Below, in pieces: positions 10,261 through 21,279 of a stretch of DNA of 64,000 bases (the stretch's first letter is position 1; each line of letters opens with the position of its first letter). The notes under the pieces are model-generated. The model searched no databases. It had not been told where the DNA came from and saw only the letters and a list, made by a program, of their open reading frames with translations. The stretch is from Hydrangea macrophylla (lineage: Eukaryota; Streptophyta; Magnoliopsida; Cornales; Hydrangeaceae): assembly GCA_033977485.1 (NCBI GenBank), contig CM066997.1, positions 74,804,634-74,868,633 of the forward strand, in the 5' to 3' direction. The translations under genes were made by a program, and so were the position numbers.

Positions 10261-12072
10261 TAGAGAGCGTTACCACCAGTGGATCATCATGGGGGTAATG
10301 CAGGTCCCGAACATCATTAGGTGAGAAAGTCAGGATATCATTCGGAGGGGAGTTGGCTGGTTAGACTTGTAGAACATCCGCTTGGGATTCCCGGGCATGC
10401 CTCTTCCTAGCTGATTGTGAGTACCCTCCGCCTGACGTTCCACTAGAGACCATGTTGATATAGCTGAGGGGTTGCTGCTGCTCGGGAGCTCAGGTATCTT
10501 GCCTTGGTCGTCTCTCTATTGTGACAAACTTGGCTAGACGACCCTATTTGATGAGCTTCTCGATGACAATTTTGAGCTTGAAGCAGTCCTCGGTATCATG
10601 GCCATGATCTTTATGGTATCGACAGTACTTATCCCGATTCCTCTTTTCTGGTAGACGCTTCAGCTCGGTGGGCTTCTTGAGCAACTTTTATGTCTCAGTA
10701 GCTACCATGACCTCTTGGATGGGCCAAAAAAAGTGGCATGAAGGTGATCAGGGTATGGCCCTGGCCACCCTATTGCTGATTCTGTTTTTGTTTCTTCCCG
10801 AGCCCTTTTAAGAGGTCTCCCGCTTCCGTTTGACCCTCAGGGAATCATCTTCCGTGAAGTTTGAGCATTTTCTTTTCAGAAACTCCTCGATGTCAATGTA
10901 TTTGCCAACCCTCTCTAAGCGTTCAACCAAGGTTATGGGTCATTGTTGGTTAAACGACGTGGTGATCTTGGTGTTTTGAACCCCCGAGCCGAACGCCGTG
11001 ATCACCACCATTTCATTAAGGTCATGGGTCTGAAGTTTTTGCTGGATGAATTAGTCAACATAGTCCTTCAGGGATTCTCCTTTGCGTTGCTGGACATTCA
11101 GTAGTTGAATATCTGGCTATGGTCGGTTGAGCATACCTATGAACTAGCCGAAAAAGAGCTTGATAAGCTCCTTAAAGTCAACATCTAATCGGGATTTTAG
11201 CGAGTGTAACCACTGCACAGATGACCCCTTGAGGGTACTGGGAAAGGCTAGGCAGAGAAGTTCATTGGCATTAGTTGCCAGTACCATCTGAGCTTTATAA
11301 GTCTGGACGTGGTCGACCAGGGTTTCTGATCCATCGTAAGAATCGAGATGAGGCTGCTTGAAATTGCGTGGGACTGTAAATCTTATGACTCGATTAGTGA
11401 ACGGTGACTTGGTCTCAATATTGGCATAGTTACAACCCTTCTTTTGACTCAACTTCTCGATTTGCTTCTCCAGGTCGTTGATGCGAGCTTCCACGTCTTC
11501 CCAACCAGTATCAGTCTGGCAGGTCAGGTCAAATGAGGAGGCTTCTTCTTCAAAGTGCGCTGTCCTTAGGGATATGGTTTGGCTATGACTCCGGTTGATC
11601 GTATGCATAAGGTCGCTGCGGCTCCTGGCTGGGCGGTCCTGGGGTAATTCCCAGTTCACTCGCTCTTATCCCTCCCCTCTAGTCATGCGCTTGTCATTGA
11701 TGATTTCCCTGGCATCCCCCGTGCGGTTCGGGTTGGCCCAGGCATATTGCTAGGTTCGTATGAAAGCTCGGCCACACTCGCTGGGACTATCACACAGCCT
11801 GGGGGGATGTTGGTGCGGTATAGGCTCATAGTTGGATCCACACGGGGTCCCGACTACGCTCGTCGTTCTCGTGTGGTACAGTAGCCAGCGGGGGCTTATT
11901 CTATTGGGCTAGCAAAGCTTCGATTTGCGTCTATCCCTGGCACAGGCCTTATAGAAGTTGTGCTAGAGCCCCAGTGCTCTGCTCTAATGTCATGGAAACC
12001 GCTGTGTGCCCGGCCTGCGAATCCGCCTGACCTGTTGTCATAGCGGCATTCTTACCCTTCTTTGGCGGCATG
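10261..12072 (-). pseudogene. Gag, Tat-type Ty3/gypsy
   Basis: Gag starts at MPPKKGKN (12072) and is broken by stops and frameshifts. The clearest part is 11659-11144. It has a coiled-coil-like ARINDLEKQIEKLSQKK, then FKQPHLDSYDGSETLVDHV, LCLAFPSTLKGSSVQWLHSL and FKELIKLFFG, the retrotransposon gag capsid core. Further on, 10630-10571 reads [19 protein letters not shown], a CX2HX4HX4C knuckle as in Tat nucleocapsid. It packages RNA in family members. This copy cannot make full-length protein. Confidence 0.75.
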
Positions 12073-12116
12073 GTAATCAGTCAAAAGATTTTTCTGTATT
12101 GATAAATCTGTCAATA

Positions 12117-12134
12117 TTCCCACAGACGACGCCA
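12117..12134 (-). other. Primer-binding site of Tat-type fragment
   Basis: Minus-strand TGGCGTCGTCTGTGGGAA is directly inside the LTR edge and close to the TGGCGCCGTCTGTGGGAA type common in plant gypsy elements. Confidence 0.6.
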
Positions 12135-12137
12135 AGG

Positions 12138-12690
12138 TGATGATGCAATTTTTGGGCAAGATAAATTAGAGCAGATCAAGAAAAGAGAAACAGTAAGAGA
12201 GATAATGAGAGACCGACTTTGTATGTGGTTCAGCCCTGTTAACGAAGGAACCTACGTCCATGTGTGTGTCTGAGTACTTGCGCTATTAAATTGTCAGGGG
12301 TCTTTGGTGAACCAACAATGGAGGTGGAGCTACCAGAGACCAGTCGTGTGAATATATATGCGAGTCTATTAAACAAGAGTGCAATTCTATCAGATAAGAA
12401 TGCCGCCCCCATCGAAGGGGTTGAGTGGTCTTTTTTATAGATACAAGAGACCTACTTGTACAGGGTAAGTAATCTGATTAGGCAATACAATCTGATTGGG
12501 ATTGATTAGTACAAATCAAGGGAGTTTCCTAATTAGAATAGGGAACAATCTTCTCCTCCCATTCGTCCACTGGCTTGTGTAGGAAACTGTTTGGAACCTT
12601 TTGGATCGCGTCATGGGACTGGCTGGGCTGCGCCTGCAATGAACCGATTGGGATTGATTAGCACAAATTGGGAATGTATCCTCACCAAAA
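12138..12690 (-). repeat. 5' LTR of Tat-type fragment (right end approximate)
   Basis: On the plus strand the LTR edge is TGATGATGCAATTTTTGG. A minus-strand TATAAAAAAG word (about 12432-12441) is a possible promoter. Two near-copies of TTGGGATTGATTAG (12498, 12648) lie in its outer half. No partner LTR is available to fix the far end. Confidence 0.45.
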
Positions 12691-14167
12691 GTTCTATGAC
12701 AATGCTAAAGCGCACAAGCTAATTCGTGAAGAGTTTCCCAGATAAACATTCACAAACAATTAATAAACTATGAAGATATTTTATTTAATGTGTTTGGAAA
12801 AAATAACAAAACAAAGAACAAAATCAGCACATGCTCTGATTGTTCAACAGGAAGACTGAAAACAGAAAATAACAAAGAGGACAGGCCTATTGCTAGTAAA
12901 GCTAAGAACACAAGAACACAGGGTTGAATGCTCTGAATGCTACTTGAATGCTGTTTTGAGAATGGCACATAGTCCTCTATACGGTTGGCCTATAGCAGCC
13001 TTTAGGCAATTCTGATATGGCAAAGACTCGTTGAATTGCGCCCCAAGCAAAAGATATGGATGGCAGAATGCTTCCCAATCTCAACCTCTTTCCTCAATTC
13101 TTATCTTGATTGACATAATCTCCAAACTCCTCAGGATTGACCCTACACCTCCAGCTGGATGTGACTAGATCCATTCGTAAATGGACTCTACTTCCTTAAT
13201 TTTAGGATGATGACTGCCATGACAGTTAAAGACAGAATCGCCTAATCAGTTCAACCATTGGGATCCCATGGCTGTGCTCCATGCCTTTCTCCCCATCGGA
13301 CTGTCTTACTTTCCACCTGTCATGCCTTCTGAAGTATATGAGCCCGATGACAACTATATGCATGCTTCCGACCAATCAGGCTTAAACTCTCGCCGTTACT
13401 GTTTAATCCAAATATGGTGCTCAATCGCTGGGTGTTTGACCTTCATCACCTATCGGGCTCCATCGGACTTGAGTCTATGGCTTATCCTTTTGAACCACTT
13501 GATGTTTTACCTCTTGAACCCAATCGCCCTTTGCAGCCTTGGGCCGGCCAGTTCCAAACAAATACTAGGCCAGCCAGATTCAGGTCTACTCTAATTTATT
13601 CAGGCTCAAAAACCCTTGACCATTTTTGGGGGCAAACAGATAGTTGGGAAAAGGAAAAAAAATAAAAAGTGGTTCAAATGTCTCTCTCCAAGAAAACTTC
13701 ATGAAGTAAATGTCTTATAATGGCGTCAATGAAAGACAGTAGCAAACACTAGCTAAATTCTTCTGTTCTTCATGATAGATATTAAATTTACTTTTTTGAT
13801 TTTGCTTTTTTCAACTCAACAAAAAGAAGGCATCACCTAATAATTACTGTAATAGAGGTAATTAAGTATCATCCTTTTCAAATTTAATTGGTTCATGAGT
13901 TTAATTTTTTTAAAAGTCATGTGAAAATAGTGTAATTGAACCACTTTTAATAGATTCTCCCAATAAATGAATTAATACATACAGTTATGAAATGAGATAA
14001 CCTTAATTACACACTAAAGAAAAGACCTTTTCATGGTAGTTATACAAAGATTTCTACATATTATTTATCAAAATTTAATTTTTGGTTATGAGGGAGGGGC
14101 TTGCCAGAATCCGTGGTTGGTTCCAAAATTGATAGTTGTATATTGCACGTACGTCAATGAAGATGAC
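12691..14167. other. Gene-free sequence
   Basis: I see no gene or recognisable element. The overlapping open frames at 13268-13665 lack any recognisable motif and have the irregular composition of chance ORFs. The sequence is AT-rich towards 13700-14160. Confidence 0.4.
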
Positions 14168-14170
14168 TTA

Positions 14171-14454
14171 GGCTTAGTTTGGTCCCTATGTGGCTTTTTA
14201 AAAGGAGCTTATAAAATTTATTACTAAGTTCTTTGATAATTTTATACAAGTGACAAACTACTCTTCAAAAAGACATCATGAAACCAAAAAGCAACCTTGA
14301 GCTTTTAAAAGCTCCATTCTAGAGCTTTTAAAAGCTCCCTCCAAAAAGGCCCTAAGTTCAATTTTTACAAAGCTCATAAACTAATTACCAAATGAATTAA
14401 CATGAAATTGAGCTTTAAAAATGGAAAAGCACCACGTGGGGGCCAAACTAAGCC
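14171..14454. mobile_element. MITE with GGCTTAGTTTGG terminal inverted repeats
   Basis: The left end is GGCTTAGTTTGGTCCC and the right end is GGGGCCAAACTAAGCC. They are inverted repeats of about 30 bp with a few mismatches. The 284-bp body has no coding capacity and contains internal GAGCTTTTAAAAGCTC palindromes. The inverted symmetry extends to flanking TTA/TAA, so the duplication length is unclear. The end style resembles Tourist/PIF-Harbinger MITEs, but I leave the superfamily open. Confidence 0.75.
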
Positions 14455-14579
14455 TAAATATTTAAGCAAGCAAGTACGAATAAAGAAATAAAATTAAAAT
14501 ACAATATACAAAGATAGTAATAACATTGGTGACTGACAAGGGAGAGACTTAAGGTTCAATTCTAAGAGTAGCCAAGTAG

Positions 14580-14910
14580 GCTGTGTTTGATTCAAATTTT
14601 TAGCGAGGAAAAAGAAAAGAAAATACAAATATTTTCCTCTCTTTGTTTGATAAAGAATTTAATGAGAAAAATAGGAAACATGTCGATAAATAATTAAGTT
14701 AGATATTTTGAATTTTGTGACTCATTTTGAGTCATTTTATTCTCTTTTTTATTTTCTTACTTTAGAATTATATTTTGAAGTTTTTTAACTTTTAACATTA
14801 TTTAATCATGAAGGTTTAGAATGAAGTAAAACCCCCTGGAAAAAATACAAAGAAACTAGTTTCTTTCTTGTTTTCTTCTCCCTTTTCTCTTCCTTCAATA
14901 AATCCACAAA
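14580..14910. mobile_element. Possible second MITE
   Basis: The flanks CCAAGTAG (14572-14579) and CCAAGGAG (14911-14918) look like an 8-bp target duplication with one mismatch. The ends GTGTTTGATTC and (reverse complement) TTTGTGGATTTATT, followed by purine-rich AAAAGAAAAGAAAA-like arms on each side, are only loosely inverted. An old hAT-type MITE is the best reading, but this is weak. Confidence 0.3.
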
Positions 14911-15360
14911 CCAAGGAGAATCTAATGTGAAAATGCTAAATATCAAAATCTTGTTAGAAATTCACGACCAAAACAATAATCATGAAACATGAAACCGTGA
15001 TAGGTCCAACACATATACAATATGCTTTCCAAGAGCTTAAAATATAAATACGCCTTGATCCATTGCTAAAACCTTTGAGAGCTTAGAAGAAAAATAAAAC
15101 CACCTCAAGCATCCAATCTCCTTACTATTCCGATAGAGATGTGCACGTCAGACGGATTCAAACGATATCCGATTGATTCTCACTCAAACCTAAGTAGGAC
15201 AACCATTGAATAATAAGCACTAATAAGGTGTTAGTATATCATATCGGTAATAATGAAATAAAATTAATTCAAACTTTAATGACATTAGTTATACGAATTA
15301 ATTTGCCACCTGTTAAATGGTTGTAGAGAATCCTTATTTCAAATGTGTAGGTTGTAGGAT

Positions 15361-15374
15361 TAAATGTGAATATT
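15361..15374. repeat. SINE target-site duplication, left copy
   Basis: TAAATGTGAATATT matches TAAATGTGATTATT at 15632-15645 at 13 of 14 positions and brackets the SINE exactly. Confidence 0.75.
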
Positions 15375-15631
15375 TTATTTATTTATTTATTTATTTTTAT
15401 ATTTACCTAAATCAGGAGTGGATGCACACACCCCCCCATACACATGCACATCCTAGTCCCAATCCAACCCAAAGCACCACGCTGGCCCACAACAAAGCCT
15501 AACAAGGCCACTTATTCCGACTAAAGAATAATTAGGGGGCAAACAACTAGAATCCTCTATGGAGATTCGAATCCTCAATCTCTCCATTAAGAAAAAAGAG
15601 GCTATGTCAATTGGACTACAGTCCGCTTGAC
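15375..15631 (-). mobile_element. tRNA-derived SINE
   Basis: A 257-bp insertion on the minus strand is flanked by a 14-bp duplication. Its 5' head has a pol III A-box-like TAGTCCAATTGA (15607-15618) and a B-box-like GGATTCGAATCT (about 15563-15574), about 33 bp apart, as in tRNA genes. Its 3' end is an A-rich tail of repeated TAAA units (15375-15405). There is no ORF. SINEs are transcribed by RNA polymerase III and mobilised by LINE reverse transcriptase. The family is not recognised. Confidence 0.75.
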
Positions 15632-15645
15632 TAAATGTGATTATT

Positions 15646-16424
15646 GATGCATGCAAAAAATACAAATATTGTCAATCGGGTAAAAATACTTAGACTGATT
15701 TTCTCCGTATACTTCAAATCGTGTGACTATTATCTTTTGTACTCTAGACTAAAATAAAATATTTAATAATTCCGTTAAATGTAACAAAAAAGAAATTTCC
15801 TTAGGGAAATATTTGTCACTTTGATCCCTTATGAACCCTATGGTCAACACATTTTTAATTTGTCCCCTTGTAGTCTCAATCATGTCACTAATCCCTCTTG
15901 TGGACCATTTGACAGCTTTTTTTTTTAATTTTTTTTTCTTATACAATAAAATCAAAACAATTGTGATTGGTATAAGTTGTTTAAAGTAGCTTTTGGCCAA
16001 TCGTAATTGCATATGCTATTTTGCTAAATATTTTATTTTAGTTTTTGGAGTTCCACAATTATTGATGTACTCTAAATGTTATGCCAAACATGGCTTATGC
16101 CAGTTAAATATAATTGATTTATTAACGGTTTCACTTTAGTCCAAAGTAGAATGACATTAGTGACTCGATCTGTAGTATAGGGAGTAAAGCGAAACACCGT
16201 CTATGTACAAGGGGGTGTAGATGTGATTAACCCAGAAAAAATAATGCTACGTTCCCAAATTTGAATTCCAAATTTAGTTTCTAAATATTTTAGCAGTTGT
16301 ACTGTATGTTGTGATGATGGTTAGTTGTACCAGAAACTATTGTATGTTGTACAACTGACATGGCATTTGTAAACTAAATTTTGAAGTCAAGTTTATGATG
16401 CTTGGCGTAAAGATATTATGAAAA
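15646..16424. other. Gene-free sequence, possible foldback element
   Basis: No gene is seen. Two loosely inverted segments, about 15810-15910 and 16120-16235 (each with a GTCACTAAT-like word), suggest an old terminal-inverted-repeat element, but boundaries and duplication are not visible. Confidence 0.3.
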
Positions 16425-16649
16425 AGCCTGTTATTTTGAAAAAGCCTGTTCGGGCCTCCGAGAATTGTTTTTTCTTTCTCTGTAACTGTCCTCTGGGGAT
16501 AAGTTGGATCTACTGGGGATAAAACCTTGTAAACCTCGACTGAAAATGGGCCACTGGGGCTGATCGGGGCAAAAAATGGGCTAAAAAAGGCCAAAACGGG
16601 TCAAAGCGGACTAAAACGGAGCAAAACGGAGTGAAGCGGGGCCTGCGGG
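16425..16649 (+). mobile_element. Fragment related to the E3 internal region, target of E1
   Basis: This segment aligns by eye with E3 at about 31170-31560: GGGCCTCCG, a CTGGGGATAA-type word, GGGCTGATC, then a GGGCTAAAAAAGGCC and AACGGAGCAAAACGGAG run. It ends exactly where the E1 LTR begins. So E1 apparently landed in an older relative of E3, or the segment was carried by recombination. It is non-coding and lies upstream of where the PMD gene sits in E3. Confidence 0.6.
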
Positions 16650-16740
16650 TGTGGACCGTCCGCCGATCCGAGGTCCTAGCGCTTTCCCTCGATAATGTCT
16701 TGGGACAGATCCCAAAGAGCACACTTCAGGAAAAACTAGA
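16650..16740 (-). repeat. E1 3' LTR, outer piece
   Basis: It starts TGTGGACCGTCCG, the same start as the right LTR at 61978. It continues in the right LTR without interruption, which shows that the 16741-19122 sequence was inserted later. Confidence 0.8.
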
Positions 16741-19122
16741 TGTTACGCCCCGACGTAGCATAATACAGGAAAGCATTTAATTTCCTTTATGGACTCGTAG
16801 GTCGTGACAAGTGAGTATGACCAATTGTCCCTGCAACAAATAACTTAAACAGCATTTCTAAAAGAAAGGTTACTAATAAAACATAAGCTCCAAAATTAAA
16901 ACTTACTAAACTATTACATAAGTCCAGGTCTTAGGCACAAAATGCCCTTATACAAAAGTCTGAAGCTAGTTTATTACAACCCGAAATAAAAGACCTAAGA
17001 AATATAAAACAGCCTCCTGGAAGGTCTCCTGCTTCAAACTAGCATAGTCGAAGTACTCTGGCTGCTCCTGACCCTAAAAATCTGGACATACAGTCCAGGA
17101 CGCATCAACGCCGTCAGCTTATGCAAGCTGGTGAGTAAAATAAACATGTACTCGCAATGTATATATAAGCATATGATCAACAGTACAATATAACCTGATA
17201 GAACAATAGATTCAAGATTCCAACTTCAACAAAAGTCACGGGGAAATATAGTAAGCAATAAATACGTAATCGCACATGAATCATGTAACATCTTATCTTA
17301 CCAATTCTTTTCTTTAAATAGCTCAGTTCAACTAACACATCGTCGCCTTGGATACCAGGAGTAATATCCGATCGATATCCAAGTCACACACCATACTATC
17401 GCCTCCAATATCAGGAATATTATCCGCTCGATATTGAATTAACGCACCACTCTATCCCCTCAGATACCAGGAATAATATCCAATCGATATCCAAGCCGAT
17501 CACAAAAAAAACCATCGCTCCGGATATCAGGAATACTATCCGCTCAATATCCGAAACGCGCGCCTTAGATACCAGGAATACTATCCGATCGATATCTAAG
17601 TCGTACACAACACTATCACCATAGATTCGGATATCAGGAATACTATCCGATCAATATCCGAAACGCGCGCCTTAGATACCAGGAAAACTATCCGATCGAT
17701 ATCTAAGTCGTACACAACACTATCGCCTCCAATACCAGGAATAATATCCGATCGATATTGAGGTCGCACACCAGACCGCCACTCTTCACTCTTTTCACGC
17801 TTTCTTACACACATGCATGTTGACACAACCTCGACCTAATAAGTATGTCAATGTTCACAATTTGTAGCAACAATTATTAATCTCAAAGCTGAATATTCGT
17901 TCAACATAATTCTCAGTCTGACATGTTCTTATAAGTCCAATTTCTAACAGTGAGCCTTTAAAACAGTATATCTGTCAAACAGATCTTTAAAAACTTTCAA
18001 AATATTTTCCAAACAGTCCCTTATATAAAAATACAGAAACTGCTCAAAATGCTAAGTCGCGCGAGCGAGGGGGAGAACGGGTCGCGCGAGCGGGTTGCGC
18101 GCGCGAGTTGTCACAGTTTCATCATCTTCCTCGTTTTTTCCCTGTTTCTGTTTTTAACTGAAATTATACCCATTTCTGTTTTCTGTTTCAATTATGTCAT
18201 GCCATATATGGATCTCTTCGGTTTTCCGCGTAGATTACGAATATGCAATCAATTTAAACTAATTCGGATTATATCTCTAGATATTCGCAATTAAAGTGAG
18301 GATGTCAAAACTTTAAATCAACGGTACGTCACGATACGGATGAATTACTGCGTAGGATTCGAACCACAGCTTATTGGGACTAAGATCTTCCAAAATCAAT
18401 TCACAGAATTGATTTTGGTTGAGTTTTGTAAAACTCCAATTTCAAGCTTCAATGGTGAATTACATATATATACACATATACACTGAAATATACATATATA
18501 TATACGTTGAGAGTGAGTTTATAATACTCACTGAGGGCAAATATATAGAGAATTTGAGATGGAGAGTTTCCGCTGAAATATTCGCCGTTGAGAATTTCCC
18601 TCCGTTCTCTCTTTGATCTTGAGATATATATATAGCTATGTAGGTATGTAAGTGTATATGTATAATCTGTATGTGTGTTATGTGTGTGTGTGATCTTGAG
18701 AGAGCCAGAGAGTGATTGAGAGAATTTGAGAGTGAGAGAGTTTGTGAAGCAGAGAATGAGAGACTGTGAGTGATAGAGACAAACCAACGTATATATATAA
18801 ACTGAGAAGTTTTGGGCTCCAAGCAATGGGCGGATTTCGCCCGGTTTGGTTGAGCTCACGTGCTCCCACACCCAAAACGTGATATAGGCACAGATTTAAA
18901 TCAAAAATGGTATTTTACGGTTGATATAAAAATACTGAAAATTATATTAGTGTAGGAAATAAATTCCCGGTTTATACAAAAATATAGATATTGTTTTTGA
19001 AACCATAGAAATTATTTTTCTATATTTAAGAAAATTACGGTTTGGCCCCAGATAATTATTTATAAATAGAAATTAAATTGAAATAAACATTTATTAATGG
19101 AAAGGAAATACAGGGTGTTACA
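16741..19122. mobile_element. Solo LTR (2382 bp) inside the E1 LTR, TSD CTAGA
   Basis: It begins TGTTACGCCCCG and ends GGGTGTTACA, with 5-bp duplication CTAGA at 16736-16740 and 19123-19127. The right E1 LTR has the uninterrupted site near 62064-62075. It has no gag-pol, PBS or PPT, so it is best read as a solo LTR left after LTR-LTR recombination. Contents: the hairpin array at 17347-17770 and TATATA- and GAGAGA-rich sequence at 18460-18800. The ends resemble those of plant chromovirus LTRs. The open frames inside (17420-17826, 18449-18875) follow from repeats. Confidence 0.85.
17347..17770. repeat. Array of about eight hairpins with co-varying arms
   Basis: Each unit has an arm, a conserved central stretch (CAGGAATACTATCCGATCGA-like) and the complementary arm. 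Arms: CTTGGATA/TATCCAAG (17347, 17376), CAATATC/GATATTG (17406, 17430), CGGATAT/ATATCCG (17521, 17547), CTTAGATA/TATCTAAG (17564, 17593), TTCGGATAT/ATATCCGAA (17626, 17654), CTTAGATA/TATCTAAG (17671, 17700). One unit near 17459-17493 has two arm mismatches and the last (about 17735-17762) pairs over only five bases. Units alternate between two arm types. Confidence 0.8.
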
Positions 19123-19127
19123 CTAGA

Positions 19128-21279
19128 ACTTCTTCACACGGTCCTAGAAACAAAGAGTCGCCACCTAATTTTTATTGGGAATTAAGAAACCCAAGTTTGA
19201 CTCGCCCAAAATTGAATAAGGTTACTCGCCCTTCATTACCAGAAACTAGGTTCGGGGGTCTTGGTACGAGAGGGGAAGGAGCCCAAGCAGGACTAAAGCA
19301 CCCCCTCCTCGCCCAACCGAATGGTAGGCCTTGATTCAAATATCCTTATTCTTAATTCATAATTGATGTTGTTTCCTCAAACATACTAGATAATATATAC
19401 ATGTCAAAAGGGAACATCTAAGAAAAATCATGTCAAGAGATTAAATCAAGTAGAAATCGGATGCACATGCAATACAAGAGAGAGGTATACTTACAGTGGC
19501 TAGTCCCGCCCAGGACCGATGCAAATAAATGAAACATGTCATGATATGCAAAAGGGAACAAGAAGACTTACATTGTGATGACTCAAGCGGACTCACAAAA
19601 GCAAAAAGAAATAAAAACGTGTCATGTAATCATGCAACAATCCTAAATAAGATGTCTCTAACAAATAAGCATATAAACGGAGACTATCCTAAAGCAATTG
19701 TGTCGTTGAAAACAAAGTTGTAAACCTAGAAAAATTGTAAGAGAAAGGATAGAGAAGGTACATGATACATGGGCACTAAGTCACATGTAGATGAGGCAAG
19801 ATCAGAAATCAAAGTCCGGATCCACGGCATTCAATTATCTGCACTAATGCACCAAAGGATACCCAAGCATTGCAAAAATACAAGCAAATATATGACATGT
19901 ATGAAAAGCAAGTGGAAAATGCCATAAATAAAATTTCCAGATTCAGCAACCTCTAATGAATCCTATCAAAAGTGGTCTTAAATATGAGCTGGGTTAAAAC
20001 CCTTTTACAAAACGTTAGATAAATGTCTTAGGGAACTTCTCCAAAAAGTAGAACCTTTTTACCATTTTTAAAGTGAGAGAAATAAGAGTTTTGGAACAGT
20101 GGATCAGGACTGTCCACTGTTCTTGTAAAAATCATTATTAATTCTATAAAAATCATGTGAAGCTCTATTTGGTGTCAAAATAAAGACATTTCATTGTAGT
20201 TTATGAAAAAATAATCCCATGGACATGTCATGATCTTAAGGTTTCTGAAAAACTGTTTTAAACAGACTCTGTTATTTTGGAAGTTTAGTATCATTTGACA
20301 AAAGAATGCAAAACCATAATAGAAGCATAATAGAAGTTCGTGAATCATGTTAGTCAAGTAGATATAAGCTCTTGATCTCTCATCTAATTATCCTAGATGA
20401 TTTCTAAACCAAGTTTCATTCATCAATTGTTGTTGAGTGATCAAGGTATGACTATTTTGTATACATAATCATAATTGTAGTTAAACTTAGAAAACTCCAG
20501 AATAGTAGTACCAACTTCAAACGCTTAGAAAATGATCTTAACTTGATCATATGCTCACGATTTTACATCGGCATATAGATATGTGAGTTAGGAATCATCC
20601 CCAAAAAGCGGAACATCGATAACTATTATAGATTTTCTGAAATTCAAGCACAAAGAGACTATGTTCAAATCTGTCAACCGATTTATCATCAATTTCTAAA
20701 AATAGCATATGGACCCCAGAAGCTCTCAAAACGGACCGGATGAAAACTAATTCATCAAAGTTTACCCAGAAAATTTGAAATCCATCAAACTATGGGTTTT
20801 GATGGGCCAAATCTCATGGACAAAACCAATCTGTTTTGCTGAATTTTCATCTAGTTCATTTTAAAGTGTGAGGAAAACATCTTAGGTGTTGATTGAAGCT
20901 TATTAGAGAGATCAAATTCATAGATCTACCTGACTATCATGATTTCTAATCAATTTAGCCCTCAAGTTCTATGAAGAACTTTAGATCATGGATCAAAGGG
21001 ACTTACATATATCATATTGGGGATGAAATTCAATATGAATTCTAGGTAATGGAGATTATCAAGAGATGTGTATAAACATAGGAATCATCCCTCTCTTAGA
21101 TCATACTTCTAAACCATCATAGAATTCAAAATAGATGCATAGATATTATCATGTATGCATGAATCTAAACTAAAATTGAAGAATGAAATCAAAATTGAAA
21201 ATCAAAGTGAAAAACAATCTCTAATTATGAATTATCAATGAAAATCAAAAGCGATTTGGATCTAGCTATGTGAGTGTGT
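19128..21279 (-). repeat. E1 3' LTR, middle piece
   Basis: Matches 62070-64000 of the right LTR, with roughly one difference every 12-20 bases in the stretches compared. No gene is present. Confidence 0.8.

Larger units (their letters stand above)
10003..12690 (-). mobile_element. Tat-type Ty3/gypsy fragment: LTR, PBS, gag, protease
   Basis: The minus strand reads LTR (about 12690-12138), PBS (12134-12117), gag (12072 to about 10260) and protease (about 10260-10003), then breaks in mid-protease at the copia junction. RT, RNase H and integrase are absent. The gag style and the TGGCGTCGTCTGTGGGAA PBS fit the Tat branch. The right limit of the LTR is not defined. Confidence 0.7.

Noticed and set aside
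13268..13665. Two overlapping plus-strand frames of 108 and 83 codons
   Set aside because: No motif, no splice or promoter context, and composition like flanking DNA. Likely chance.
18449..18875. Minus-strand frames of 120-140 codons in the solo LTR
   Set aside because: Encoded by TATATA and GAGAGA low-complexity DNA. Several frames are open at once, which is typical of simple repeats.
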